64,000 bases of DNA from Streptomyces sp. Ag109_O5-1. GTDB lineage: Bacteria; Actinomycetota; Actinomycetes; Streptomycetales; Streptomycetaceae. The number at the start of each line of letters is the position of its first letter. The first letter of the stretch is position 1. The DNA lies in the NCBI RefSeq assembly GCF_003814875.1, contig NZ_RKQF01000001.1:3844001-3908000 (forward strand), written 5' to 3'. Under the pieces are notes generated by a model. That model ran no database searches. It saw only the letters and a program-made list of their open reading frames with translations, and had not been told where the DNA came from. Of this stretch, positions 33,494 to 41,566 are shown in pieces. A program made the position numbers and the translations under genes.

Positions 33494-34545
33494 GTTCGCG
33501 CCGGCCGCAGCACGCCGGGCCCGGTCCGTTTCCGTACCGGCAGCAGCCACCACGCCGAGGCCACCGACAGGACCGCGCCCACCGCGATGCCCTCCAGGCG
33601 GGTCGGCAGGAGGGTTGCCGCGTTCTGGCCGAAGTAGCCGAGCAGGAGGGAGAGGGCGCAGGTCATGCCGGCGGCCCAGTAGGCGTAGTTGAGGGGGCGC
33701 AGCCAGAGGGCGATCGTGAGGACCGTGAACATCAGGGCCACTGCGGTGTGGCCCGTGATGCCGGCGGCCGCCAGGCCCGTCGCCAGGAGTGTGCCGACGC
33801 AGGCGCCGATCAGGCGCTCGATTCCCTTGCGCAGTACGTCCGTTCGGCCGCGGTTGCCGCTCGCGGCGACGTACGCGGTCAGGACGACCCAGGGCCAGTG
33901 GTCGTCGAAGAGCAGGCGGCCGAGGGTGAAGGCGGCGGCGATTCCGGCCGCCATCTGCAGCGCCATACGGGTGCTGGGGCGGGGGTGGAGGCGGGAGCGG
34001 CGCGGGGGTGGAGTGGGGGCCGGGTCCGGGTGCCAGGGGCCGAAGCGGTCCGCCAGCCCCTGCACCAGCCATACCGTGGCGCACGCCAGCGCCGCGATCA
34101 GCGCCGACCAGCTCCAGGTCACCAGCCCGCTCTGCGCCTCGGGCGGCAACGCCGGGCCGGGGACGACGAGCAGGGCGACCAGGGGGAGGGCGATCAGTGT
34201 GCCGGCCTTGGTGGCGGCGGGGCCGTAGCGGCGGATCCAGATCGCCAGGGCCATGCCGGCCGTGTAGACGGCGGCGCCGACCGGATAGTGGGAGGCGATC
34301 AGGCGGCCGAGGAAGATCGACGCACCCGCCGCCATCGGGAGCAGCACCAGCGCGGTCAGGCGTCGCCGGGTGTCGGCGGTGCGCTGGCTTGCGGCGAGGG
34401 TCAGGGTCAGCGCGACCGCGAGGACCAGCACATCGGTGTGCAGCCCGGCGGCCCCCTCCAGCGCCAGCGCGGATCCCCAGCAGAGCAGCACAGCCGCCAT
34501 CGTCAGCCCGGATTCGTACGCGTTGCGTATGAGTTTGACGGTCAT
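33490..34545 (-). CDS. FUSC-family integral membrane protein
   Basis: A 351-aa protein with about ten hydrophobic segments in two halves; the second half (MALQMAAGIAAAFTLGRLLF, HWPWVVLTAYVAASGNRGRT, LIGACVGTLLATGLAAAGI) matches the FUSC/aromatic acid exporter family. The two halves are joined by a Pro/Arg-rich cytoplasmic loop near residue 180. Export of an aromatic or other weak acid is the family-based guess. Divergent from a MarR regulator with a dyad between them, so it is probably repressed by that protein. Confidence 0.82.
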   Translation of the reverse strand: MTVKLIRNAYESGLTMAAVLLCWGSALALEGAAGLHTDVLVLAVALTLTLAASQRTADTRRRLTALVLLPMAAGASIFLGRLIASHYPVGAAVYTAGMALAIWIRRYGPAATKAGTLIALPLVALLVVPGPALPPEAQSGLVTWSWSALIAALACATVWLVQGLADRFGPWHPDPAPTPPPRRSRLHPRPSTRMALQMAAGIAAAFTLGRLLFDDHWPWVVLTAYVAASGNRGRTDVLRKGIERLIGACVGTLLATGLAAAGITGHTAVALMFTVLTIALWLRPLNYAYWAAGMTCALSLLLGYFGQNAATLLPTRLEGIAVGAVLSVASAWWLLPVRKRTGPGVLRPART

Positions 34546-34560
34546 GGCTCAGAGAATACG

Positions 34561-34592
34561 GTGATTATTCGTGTACGACAGTAAGTAATCAC
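34561..34592. promoter_or_regulatory. Dyad between the FUSC and MarR genes
   Basis: GTGATTA (34561-34567) and TAATCAC (34586-34592) form a perfect inverted repeat around TCGTGTACGA, and a related TCACGTACGA follows at 34589-34598. It occupies most of the 61-bp divergent gap and is a natural site for the adjacent MarR protein. Confidence 0.65.
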
Positions 34593-34606
34593 GTACGATC
34601 TCCTCT

Positions 34607-35029
34607 ATGGAGCACCTTGCCGAAGCCGCCCGTGTACGTCGTGCCGTCCTCCTGTTCAACCGTCGGCTGCGGCAGGAGCGCGGGGACGGGAGCCTCAGCC
34701 CCAATCAGCTGTCGGTGCTCGGGCATCTGTACCGGCACGGGCCGGCCACGCCCGGCGAGGTCGCGGCCGCCGAGCGGCAGCGGCCGCAGTCGCTGACGCG
34801 GGTCTTCGCCGAGCTGGAGGCGGAGGGGCTGGTCGAGCGGGCGGCGGACCCGTCGGACCGGCGGCAGGCGGTGCTGAGTCTCACCGCGGCGGGGCGGCGC
34901 GCGCTGGAGGCCGACATGGCCCAGCGGGACGCCTGGCTGGCCGAGGCGTTCGGGGCGTTGAGCGAGACCGAACGCGGGGTGCTGTCACTCGCCGCCTCCG
35001 TGCTGGAGCGGCTGGGGAATGCCCCGTAG
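34607..35029 (+). CDS. MarR-family regulator next to the FUSC exporter
   Basis: A 140-aa MarR protein. The recognition region is LSPNQLSVLGHLYRHGPATPGEVAAAERQRPQSLTR (in sections), followed by the wing RAADPSDRRQAVLSLTAAG. The ATG at 34607 follows a CTCCTCT stretch without an obvious ribosome site, so the mRNA may be leaderless or nearly so. Divergent from the FUSC gene. It converges with the TPM gene, with only one base between their stops. Confidence 0.88.
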   Translation: MEHLAEAARVRRAVLLFNRRLRQERGDGSLSPNQLSVLGHLYRHGPATPGEVAAAERQRPQSLTRVFAELEAEGLVERAADPSDRRQAVLSLTAAGRRALEADMAQRDAWLAEAFGALSETERGVLSLAASVLERLGNAP

Positions 35030-35030
35030 G

Positions 35031-36404
35031 TCAGAAACCCCCGCCGAAGTCCCCGCCGCCCCCTCCCCCGAAGTCCCCGCCCCCGCCGAAGCCCCCGAAG
35101 TCCCCCGGGTCGAAGTCCGCGCCCGACACATCGCCGCCCTGGTAGCCGCCGGTGTCGAAGCCGCCGAAGTCGCCGTACCCGGTGCCGTAGTCGGCCGCGT
35201 AGGCCGGGGCGGACATCCAGCCGCCCAGGGCCGTGCCGAGGAGGAGACCGGGGAGGATGCCGCCGCCGAAGTAGCCGCCCGCCCACGGGCCGTAGGCCGG
35301 GCCCGCGTCCCAGTACGGGCGGCGGCCGAAGTCGGTGTCGACCTCGCGGACGACCGGGTCGCGGCCGTCGGCGAGCCGGGTCGCGTCGGCCGCGCAGACC
35401 GGGACCTCGCGGGATGAACCGCCGGGCGGGGTCCAGGTGGCGTCCGTGACGGAGGGGCCGTGCCGGGGGTCGAAGAAGCACGGCGGGCGGCGCTCGGGGA
35501 GGGGGCGGCCCTCGCGGCGGGCGGCGAGCTGGGCGAGCGAGAAACGGCCGTCCTCCAGCGCCTGGGTGACCGTGCGGACGTCCTCCGGTCTGCGGGCGTC
35601 CGCCATGGCGGCCTTCGCCTGGTCGTAGGCGTTCAGCGCACGCTCGTAGTCGGCGCGCATCGCGTCGTCGGCGCCCGGTTCGGCCGGGTGGAAGTCGAGG
35701 CGGTCCAGTTCCTCGCCGAAGGCGGTGATGTCCTCGTCCACGACCACCCGGAGCCGGTCCAGGGCGGCCCGCTGCTCCTCCTCGTGGCGCCTGCGGTTGC
35801 GGCGGACCAGCGCGTACGCGCCCGCTCCGCCCGCCACGACCACTGCTCCGATCACGATCAGCGCCGTACTGGACACTCCGGTCCCCGCGCTGCCGCCGCC
35901 CCATGTCGTGGGGGCCTTGCCGCCCATGTTGGCGAGGGCGCGGTCGGTGAAGTCGGTCAGCTGGGCCTTGGTGCCCTCGCCCTGGACGCTGGTGACCAGG
36001 TTCTGCACGGCCGTGCGGGGCATTACCGAGGAGTCGGCGCGGGCGTCGAAACGGTCGCCGAGCCGGACGGCGTACAGGCCGGTGATCCCGGTGGCCGTGC
36101 GCAGGTTCGTGAAGAGGTTCTGGGTGGGGTAGCCGGCCGGCAGGACGGCGATGAACAGGGGTTTGTCCGCGTCCTTGATCTGCCGGGCGAGGACGGAGGC
36201 GTCGGCCGTGGACAGCCGGCCGGCGGCCGCCGGGTCGACGTACACCGGGCTCTTGCGCAGGGCCTCGGCGATCGTCGAGACGCCGGTGTCCGCAGTGGCC
36301 GCCGTGGCCGTCGTGATCCGCGGGGCGAACGCGGTCAGGGCGACCAGCGCCAGCGCCAGAAGCAGCAGCCCCGGGAGGCTTCGGGTCCGTCGCACGGCCT
36401 TCAT
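35031..36404 (-). CDS. TPM-domain membrane protein with Gly-rich tail
   Basis: A 457-aa membrane protein. An N-terminal hydrophobic segment (LPGLLLLALALVALTAFAP) is followed by an extracytoplasmic TPM-like domain (about residues 40-165; family names TPM/YgcG), a second membrane segment (ALIVIGAVVVAGGAGAYALV, about 180-200) and a cytoplasmic part with a coiled region. The tail is rich in Gly, Asp, Phe and Tyr (repeats of GGFGGGGDF type). The TPM family is tied to membrane protein quality control in other organisms; the function here is not known. Lies 40 bp downstream of the GH3 gene on the same strand. Confidence 0.8.
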   Translation of the reverse strand: MKAVRRTRSLPGLLLLALALVALTAFAPRITTATAATADTGVSTIAEALRKSPVYVDPAAAGRLSTADASVLARQIKDADKPLFIAVLPAGYPTQNLFTNLRTATGITGLYAVRLGDRFDARADSSVMPRTAVQNLVTSVQGEGTKAQLTDFTDRALANMGGKAPTTWGGGSAGTGVSSTALIVIGAVVVAGGAGAYALVRRNRRRHEEEQRAALDRLRVVVDEDITAFGEELDRLDFHPAEPGADDAMRADYERALNAYDQAKAAMADARRPEDVRTVTQALEDGRFSLAQLAARREGRPLPERRPPCFFDPRHGPSVTDATWTPPGGSSREVPVCAADATRLADGRDPVVREVDTDFGRRPYWDAGPAYGPWAGGYFGGGILPGLLLGTALGGWMSAPAYAADYGTGYGDFGGFDTGGYQGGDVSGADFDPGDFGGFGGGGDFGGGGGGDFGGGF

Positions 36405-36444
36405 ACTTCGAAATTACCCGAAGCCTCCCAAAAGCAGTCATTCC

Positions 36445-39400
36445 TTACGCTGCCTCGTAGGCCTCCGTCAGCTTCTGCACCGCCGCTCCGTACCTGCCGG
36501 TCAGCAGCAGATGGTCCGCGTCGGCGAAGGGCTTCGAGACGGCCGCCGTGATCGACTGGCCGACCTTCGCCTGGACCAGCAGCCGGGCCTCGCCGACCAG
36601 CTTCCGGCCCGTCGAGGAGGCGCCCGCCCGCTCCGCGGCCCGGGCGGCGGCGCCGAGCGCCCGCAGGGTCGCCTCGCCGCCCTTCGGGGCCTTGGCCAGG
36701 GTCGTCAGACCCCAGCCGTACGGGTACTGCGGGTCGTACGAGGCGTCGCCCACGTTGATCGGCAGCTGCGCCTCGGACTTCGGCCAGGTGACCGGGAGCT
36801 GCCCGGTGAAGGCCCGCTTGCCGTAGAGCACGTCGGCCACGCCGTCGCCCTCGGTGCCGGGCAGCCAGGACGCCACCAGGGCGTCGATCTCGCCGAGCCG
36901 GTCGCCGATCAGCTGCGGGCGGCCCGAGACGATCAGCACCGCGCACTTCATGGCCGCGCAGACCTTGTCCACGGCCGCCTGGTCGGCGGCGGTCAGCACC
37001 AGGTCGTTGCCGTTGCCGACGTCTCCGACGCCCTCGGCGTACGGGGTCTCGCCGACGACGACCACGCCCACGTCGTACCCGCTCGTCGGCGCCGAGGCGT
37101 CCTTGGAGTAGGTGACGTCTCCCCCGGCGTTCTTCATGCCCTGGAGGATGGTGGTGCCGGTGGTGTGGGTGCCGGACTGGCCCTGCCAGGTGAGGGTCCA
37201 GCCGCCGGTCTGATTGCCGAGGTCGTCGGCGTTGGACCCGGCGACGTACACCTTCTCCGACTTCTTCAGGGGCAGGACGTCCCCGGAGTTCTTCAGCAGC
37301 ACCTGCGACTCCGCGGCCGCCTGCCGGGCGACGGCCCGGTGCGCGGTCGATCCGATCTTCGAGGCGCCCGACGTGTCGGCGTACGGGTGCTCGAAGAGGC
37401 CCAGCCTGAACTTCTGGGTGAGGATGCGGGAGACGGCGTCGTCGACGCGCCGCTCGCTGACGCGGCCCGCCTTGACCTCGGCGATCAGGGTCGAGGTGAA
37501 GTCCTTGTAGCCGTACGGGACCATCATCATGTCGACGCCCGCGTTGACGGCCGTGCGGACATGGGCCGGGTAGTCGCCGGGGAGCTGGTCCATGGCGTTC
37601 CAGTCGCTGATCACGAAGCCCTTGAAGCCCATCCGGCCCTTCAGTACCCCGTCGATCATGTCGGCGCGGGCGTGCATCTTCACCGGGCCCAGGCCGTCGC
37701 CGACGATGTCGAGCGAGGAGTACGACGGCATGACCGTGCCGATGCCCCGGTCCACGGCGGTCTGGAACGGCGCCAGGTGGATCGCCTCCAGCTGCTGCCG
37801 GGTCACCGTGGTGACGCCCTGGTCGATGGTGTACGACCCGGTGGTGGAGGAGCCGTAGGAGGTGCCGCCGTCGCCGACGAAGTGCTTGGCGGTGGCCAGG
37901 ACCTTGTCGTCGCGGCTCAGGTCGCGTCCGTCCGCGCGCCCTTGCAGCCCCTGGATGATCGTCTCCATGGACTTCACCAGGGCCGGGTCCTCGCCGAAGG
38001 ACTCGTAGGAGCGGCCCCAGCGTTCGTCACGGCTGACGCAGAGGCAGGGGGCGAAGTCCCAGGGGATGCCGGTGGCACGCACCTCGGACGCCGTCACCGC
38101 GCCCGCCTTCTCGGCCAGTTGGGGATCACGGGTCGCGCCGATGCCGATGTTGTGCGGCATGATCGTGGCGCCGGCCAGGTTGTTGTGGCCGTGCACCGCG
38201 TCGACGCCGTAGATCAGCGGGATCTGGAACCGGGTCGCCTGCGCCCGGAGCTGGAAGGAGTCGATCATCTGCGCCCAGGCCGCGGGCGTGTTGGGCGTGG
38301 GGGTCGAGCCGCCGCCGGACAGCAGTGAGCCGAGGTCGTAGGCCGCGATGTCACCGCCGGTCCCCACGGCGCCGCGCTCGGCCTGGGTCATCTGCCCGGC
38401 CTTCTCCTCCAGGGACATCCGGGAGAGCAGATCGGCGACCCGCTTCTTCACGGGCAGTTTGCTGTCCAGGTACGGCAGTCCGTGCGCGTCGATGACGACC
38501 TGCGGGGTCTCCGCGGGGGCCTTGGCGCCGGTGACCGTGAGCTTCAGCGGGATGGTCTCGGCCGATTCGGCCGGCCGGTCCTTCAGCGTCGGGACCTGGA
38601 TGGTCTGCGTGGCCCCGGAGGCGGTGCCCGCCGGGAAGGTGAGGGTGCCGGAGAGCGCCTTGTAGTCCTTGCCGACCTCGGCGGTGCCGCCCGTCGTCTC
38701 GTATGCGACCGTCACCGGGTCGTCGATCGGGGCGGAGCCAGTGGTGGCGACGGTGACCTTGACCGACGCCGTACCGCCCTCCTTCACCGGGTAGACGGCC
38801 GCGTCCGTGGTGACGGAGGCCCGCAGCGCCTGGTCCGCCTTGCCGTACAGCTCCACGTCGTCCATGGCGAACTGCCCCTTGATGCCGACGGGGAGCGTGA
38901 CCGCGTAGCCCCACATCTGCGTCAGACCGAGGACGTGGTCGATACCGCCGACCGGCTGGTAGTCGGTGCGGTAGACGAAGTCGGTGAAGGGGATCTCGAT
39001 CTGCTTCCAGCCGGTGAAGTCGTCGGTGAAGGACGTCGTCCAGAGCTCCGAGGCCTCGCCGTTGGTGCCGCCGTCCTTGATCTCGAAGGCGGTCTTCTTG
39101 CCGTTGTCCTGGCCGTCCCACCAGAAGCGGATGCCCTTGTGGGCGGACCAGTCGTGGGCGGGTTCGGTCGCCGCGAAGTCGTGGGTGAAGCCGCCGTAGC
39201 CGCTGATGTCGTACGTCCCCGAGAGGACCTTGGCGCCCTCGGGGGCGTCGGTGCGCTCGGCGAGCTGGAGGGTGGGCGGGTCGTCGCTGTCGCTTCCCCA
39301 GGTGAAGATGCCGTCGGCCGGCTGGGAGGCGAAGGGCACCTCGCCCTCGAAGCGGTCCACGGGGGTCGGCGCCGGGTCGTCGGCGGCGCGGGCCACCGAC

Positions 39401-39456
39401 AGGGGTACCAGCGCGGCGAGTAGGGCGGTGGAGACGAGCAGGGCGGTTCTTGGCAT
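36445..39456 (-). CDS. Secreted GH3 beta-glucosidase with N-terminal carbohydrate-binding-like and Calx-beta-like domains
   Basis: A 1003-aa exported glycosidase. The signal peptide MPRTALLVSTALLAALVPLS ends near ARA-AD (about residue 24). A beta-sandwich carbohydrate-binding-like module (about 28-205; SGYGGFTHDF, WDGQDNGKKTAFEI) is followed by a Calx-beta-like module (about 210-310; YETTGGTAEVGKDYKALSGT). The GH3 catalytic barrel (about 330-690) has the nucleophile Asp in GFVISDWNAMDQ near residue 620, and RDERWGRSYESFGEDP and KHFVGDGGT are GH3 signatures. The C-terminal GH3 domain follows. The ATG at 39454-39456 is preceded by GAGGGAAGG. The extra modules make it longer than typical GH3 enzymes of about 750-850 aa. 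Divergent from a GH30 gene. Confidence 0.9.
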   Translation of the reverse strand: MPRTALLVSTALLAALVPLSVARAADDPAPTPVDRFEGEVPFASQPADGIFTWGSDSDDPPTLQLAERTDAPEGAKVLSGTYDISGYGGFTHDFAATEPAHDWSAHKGIRFWWDGQDNGKKTAFEIKDGGTNGEASELWTTSFTDDFTGWKQIEIPFTDFVYRTDYQPVGGIDHVLGLTQMWGYAVTLPVGIKGQFAMDDVELYGKADQALRASVTTDAAVYPVKEGGTASVKVTVATTGSAPIDDPVTVAYETTGGTAEVGKDYKALSGTLTFPAGTASGATQTIQVPTLKDRPAESAETIPLKLTVTGAKAPAETPQVVIDAHGLPYLDSKLPVKKRVADLLSRMSLEEKAGQMTQAERGAVGTGGDIAAYDLGSLLSGGGSTPTPNTPAAWAQMIDSFQLRAQATRFQIPLIYGVDAVHGHNNLAGATIMPHNIGIGATRDPQLAEKAGAVTASEVRATGIPWDFAPCLCVSRDERWGRSYESFGEDPALVKSMETIIQGLQGRADGRDLSRDDKVLATAKHFVGDGGTSYGSSTTGSYTIDQGVTTVTRQQLEAIHLAPFQTAVDRGIGTVMPSYSSLDIVGDGLGPVKMHARADMIDGVLKGRMGFKGFVISDWNAMDQLPGDYPAHVRTAVNAGVDMMMVPYGYKDFTSTLIAEVKAGRVSERRVDDAVSRILTQKFRLGLFEHPYADTSGASKIGSTAHRAVARQAAAESQVLLKNSGDVLPLKKSEKVYVAGSNADDLGNQTGGWTLTWQGQSGTHTTGTTILQGMKNAGGDVTYSKDASAPTSGYDVGVVVVGETPYAEGVGDVGNGNDLVLTAADQAAVDKVCAAMKCAVLIVSGRPQLIGDRLGEIDALVASWLPGTEGDGVADVLYGKRAFTGQLPVTWPKSEAQLPINVGDASYDPQYPYGWGLTTLAKAPKGGEATLRALGAAARAAERAGASSTGRKLVGEARLLVQAKVGQSITAAVSKPFADADHLLLTGRYGAAVQKLTEAYEAA

Positions 39457-39477
39457 GGACCTTCCCTCGACTCTCTG

Positions 39478-39532
39478 GTTCACTCAACACTCTCGGAGTT
39501 CACTCATGGCTTAGATCACGACGTGAGTTAAC
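39478..39532. promoter_or_regulatory. Repeated 9-bp motif between the GH3 and GH30 genes
   Basis: GTTCACTCA occurs at 39478-39486 and 39498-39506, exactly 20 bp apart, and a one-mismatch inverted copy TGAGTTAAC at 39524-39532. The spacing of two helical turns suggests binding of one regulator to both divergent promoters. The regulator is not encoded nearby. Confidence 0.55.
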
Positions 39533-39577
39533 TAACGGCTCGCACCCCCGTCAAGACGTCCCGTCAGGAAGGGCGAT

Positions 39578-41473
39578 GTGTCGATGAGAAGCACCCCCCA
39601 CGTGCCGACGAGAAGAACCCCCCGTACGGTCCGGCTGCTGCTGGCCGGGCTGCTCACCGCGGCCGGTGTCAGCGTGGTCGTACCGCCGGCGCACGCGGCC
39701 GGTGAGCAGGTCACCGCGTACCTCACGACCACCGACGACTCCGCCGGACGCCATGTCACGCGCGGGCTCCAGGCGCAGACGCCGTTCGTCTTCTCCGCCG
39801 GGACCGGCGGCAGCGGCGAGAACATCACCGTCGACGAGAACACCCGCTACCAGACCTTCACGGGCGGCGGCGCGTCCTTCACCGACACCGCGGCCTGGCT
39901 GATGAACGGCAGCGGGGCGCTGTCCGCGGCGACCCGGGACGCGACCATGAGGAAGCTGTTCTCGCCGACGGACGGCATCGGGCTGTCGTTCCTGCGCAAT
40001 CCGATGGGCGCCTCGGACCTGGCCCGCTACGGGTACACGTACGACGACGTGGCCTCCGGGCAGACCGACCCGAACCTGAACAGCTTCTCCATCGCGCACG
40101 ACCTCGCGGACGTCGTCCCGCTCACCAAGCAGGCACTCCAGCTGAACCCCTCTCTGACTGTCATGGCCTCGCCATGGACGGCACCGGCGTGGATGAAGGA
40201 CAGCGGGTCGCTCAGCGGCGGCTGGCTCAAGTCCGAGGACTACGCGGCCTACGCCGCCTACTTCGTGAAGTACCTCCAGGCGTACAAGAACCAGGGCGTC
40301 AACGTCTCGTACGTGACCCCGCAGAACGAGCCCACCTGCTGCTCCGGGTACCCGTCGATGAGCTGGAACGCCTCGGGCCTGCAGTACTTCCTCAAGAACG
40401 ACCTGCTGCCGCAGCTCCAGTCGGCGGGCCTGTCCACCAAGGTCCTCGCCCACGACTGGAACTGGGACGTCTACGACTCCTACGCGTCCGCGCTCGTGAA
40501 CGACTCCACGATCCGCAACCACCCGAACTTCGGCGGGATCGCCTGGCACGGCTACGGCGGTGACGTCTCCGAGCAGACCACCGTGCACAACCAGTACCCG
40601 ACGCTGGACGCCTTCGGCACCGAGCACTCCGGCGGCACCTGGATCTCGAACCAGCAGAACGAGGACATGGCCAACATCGTCGACTACACCCGCAACTGGG
40701 CGAAGTCGGTGACCAAGTGGTCGCTGGCCGTGGACCAGAACATGGGTCCGCACAACGGAGGTTGCGGCACCTGCACCGGCCTGATCACCGTGCACAACGG
40801 GGACGGTGCGAGCGGGACCGTGGACTACACGGTCGAGTACTACGACATGGGCCACCTGACCAAGTTCGTACGACCCGGCGCACAGCGGATCGCCTCCACC
40901 GCGTCCACCGCCGTACCGAACGTCGCCTGGCGCAACCCGGACGGCTCCAAGGCCCTGATCGCCTACAACAGCTCGTCCTCCGCCAAGACGGTCACCATCG
41001 ACTGGGGCTCCCAGCACGCCACTTACTCGCTCCCCGGCAAGACCTCGGCGACCTTCACCTGGTCCGGCACCCAGTCGGGCGGCGGCAGCCAGACGGGCGC
41101 GTTCGTGGGCCTGGCGAGCAAGTGCCTGGACGTGGCGGGCGGTTCGAGCACCAACGGCACCGCCGTCCAGCTCTACGACTGCAACGGCTCCACCGCCCAG
41201 CAGTGGACCGTGGGGTCCGACGGGACGGTCCAGGCGCTCGGCAAGTGCCTGGACGTGACGTCGGCGTCGACGGCCGACGGGGCCAAGGTGCAGTTGTACG
41301 ACTGCAATGGAACCGGCGCTCAGCAGTGGTCGTACAATTCCGCGACCGGTGACGTCGTGAACACGGCGGCGAACAAGTGCCTGGACGTCACGGACAACTC
41401 GTCGGCGAACGGGGCCCGGGCGCAGATCTGGACGTGCACGGGGGCGTCCAACCAGAAGTGGCACCTCCAGTAA
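39578..41473 (+). CDS. Secreted GH30 glycosidase with ricin-type lectin domain
   Basis: A 631-aa exported enzyme. The signal peptide runs from RRTPRTVRLLLAGLLTAAGV to an AHA-AGE cleavage site near residue 41. The GH30 catalytic domain (about 60-490) carries the acid/base Glu in TPQNEPTCCSGYPS (about 250) and the nucleophile Glu in FGTEHSGGTW (about 348). The C-terminal ricin B lectin (about 505-631) has three QxW repeats (AQQWTV, AQQWSY, NQKWHL). The target may be beta-1,6-glucan, glucosylceramide or beta-1,6-galactan; sequence alone does not decide. The start is GTG 39578 or ATG 39584, with GGAAGGG upstream. Confidence 0.9.
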   Translation: MSMRSTPHVPTRRTPRTVRLLLAGLLTAAGVSVVVPPAHAAGEQVTAYLTTTDDSAGRHVTRGLQAQTPFVFSAGTGGSGENITVDENTRYQTFTGGGASFTDTAAWLMNGSGALSAATRDATMRKLFSPTDGIGLSFLRNPMGASDLARYGYTYDDVASGQTDPNLNSFSIAHDLADVVPLTKQALQLNPSLTVMASPWTAPAWMKDSGSLSGGWLKSEDYAAYAAYFVKYLQAYKNQGVNVSYVTPQNEPTCCSGYPSMSWNASGLQYFLKNDLLPQLQSAGLSTKVLAHDWNWDVYDSYASALVNDSTIRNHPNFGGIAWHGYGGDVSEQTTVHNQYPTLDAFGTEHSGGTWISNQQNEDMANIVDYTRNWAKSVTKWSLAVDQNMGPHNGGCGTCTGLITVHNGDGASGTVDYTVEYYDMGHLTKFVRPGAQRIASTASTAVPNVAWRNPDGSKALIAYNSSSSAKTVTIDWGSQHATYSLPGKTSATFTWSGTQSGGGSQTGAFVGLASKCLDVAGGSSTNGTAVQLYDCNGSTAQQWTVGSDGTVQALGKCLDVTSASTADGAKVQLYDCNGTGAQQWSYNSATGDVVNTAANKCLDVTDNSSANGARAQIWTCTGASNQKWHLQ

Positions 41474-41484
41474 GGCCCTTGCCC

Positions 41485-41513
41485 ACCCGGCGCCGGTCGA
41501 ACCGGCGCCGGGT
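41485..41513. terminator. Bidirectional terminator between GH30 and cimA
   Basis: ACCCGGCGCCGGT-CGA-ACCGGCGCCGGGT, a perfect 13-bp stem 12 bp after the GH30 stop and about 53 bp past the cimA stop on the other strand. Confidence 0.9.
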
Positions 41514-41566
41514 ACTCCGTCGGCGTCCGCCGTGGCGGAAACGGGCAGCCGGCCTCCTGCTCCCGG

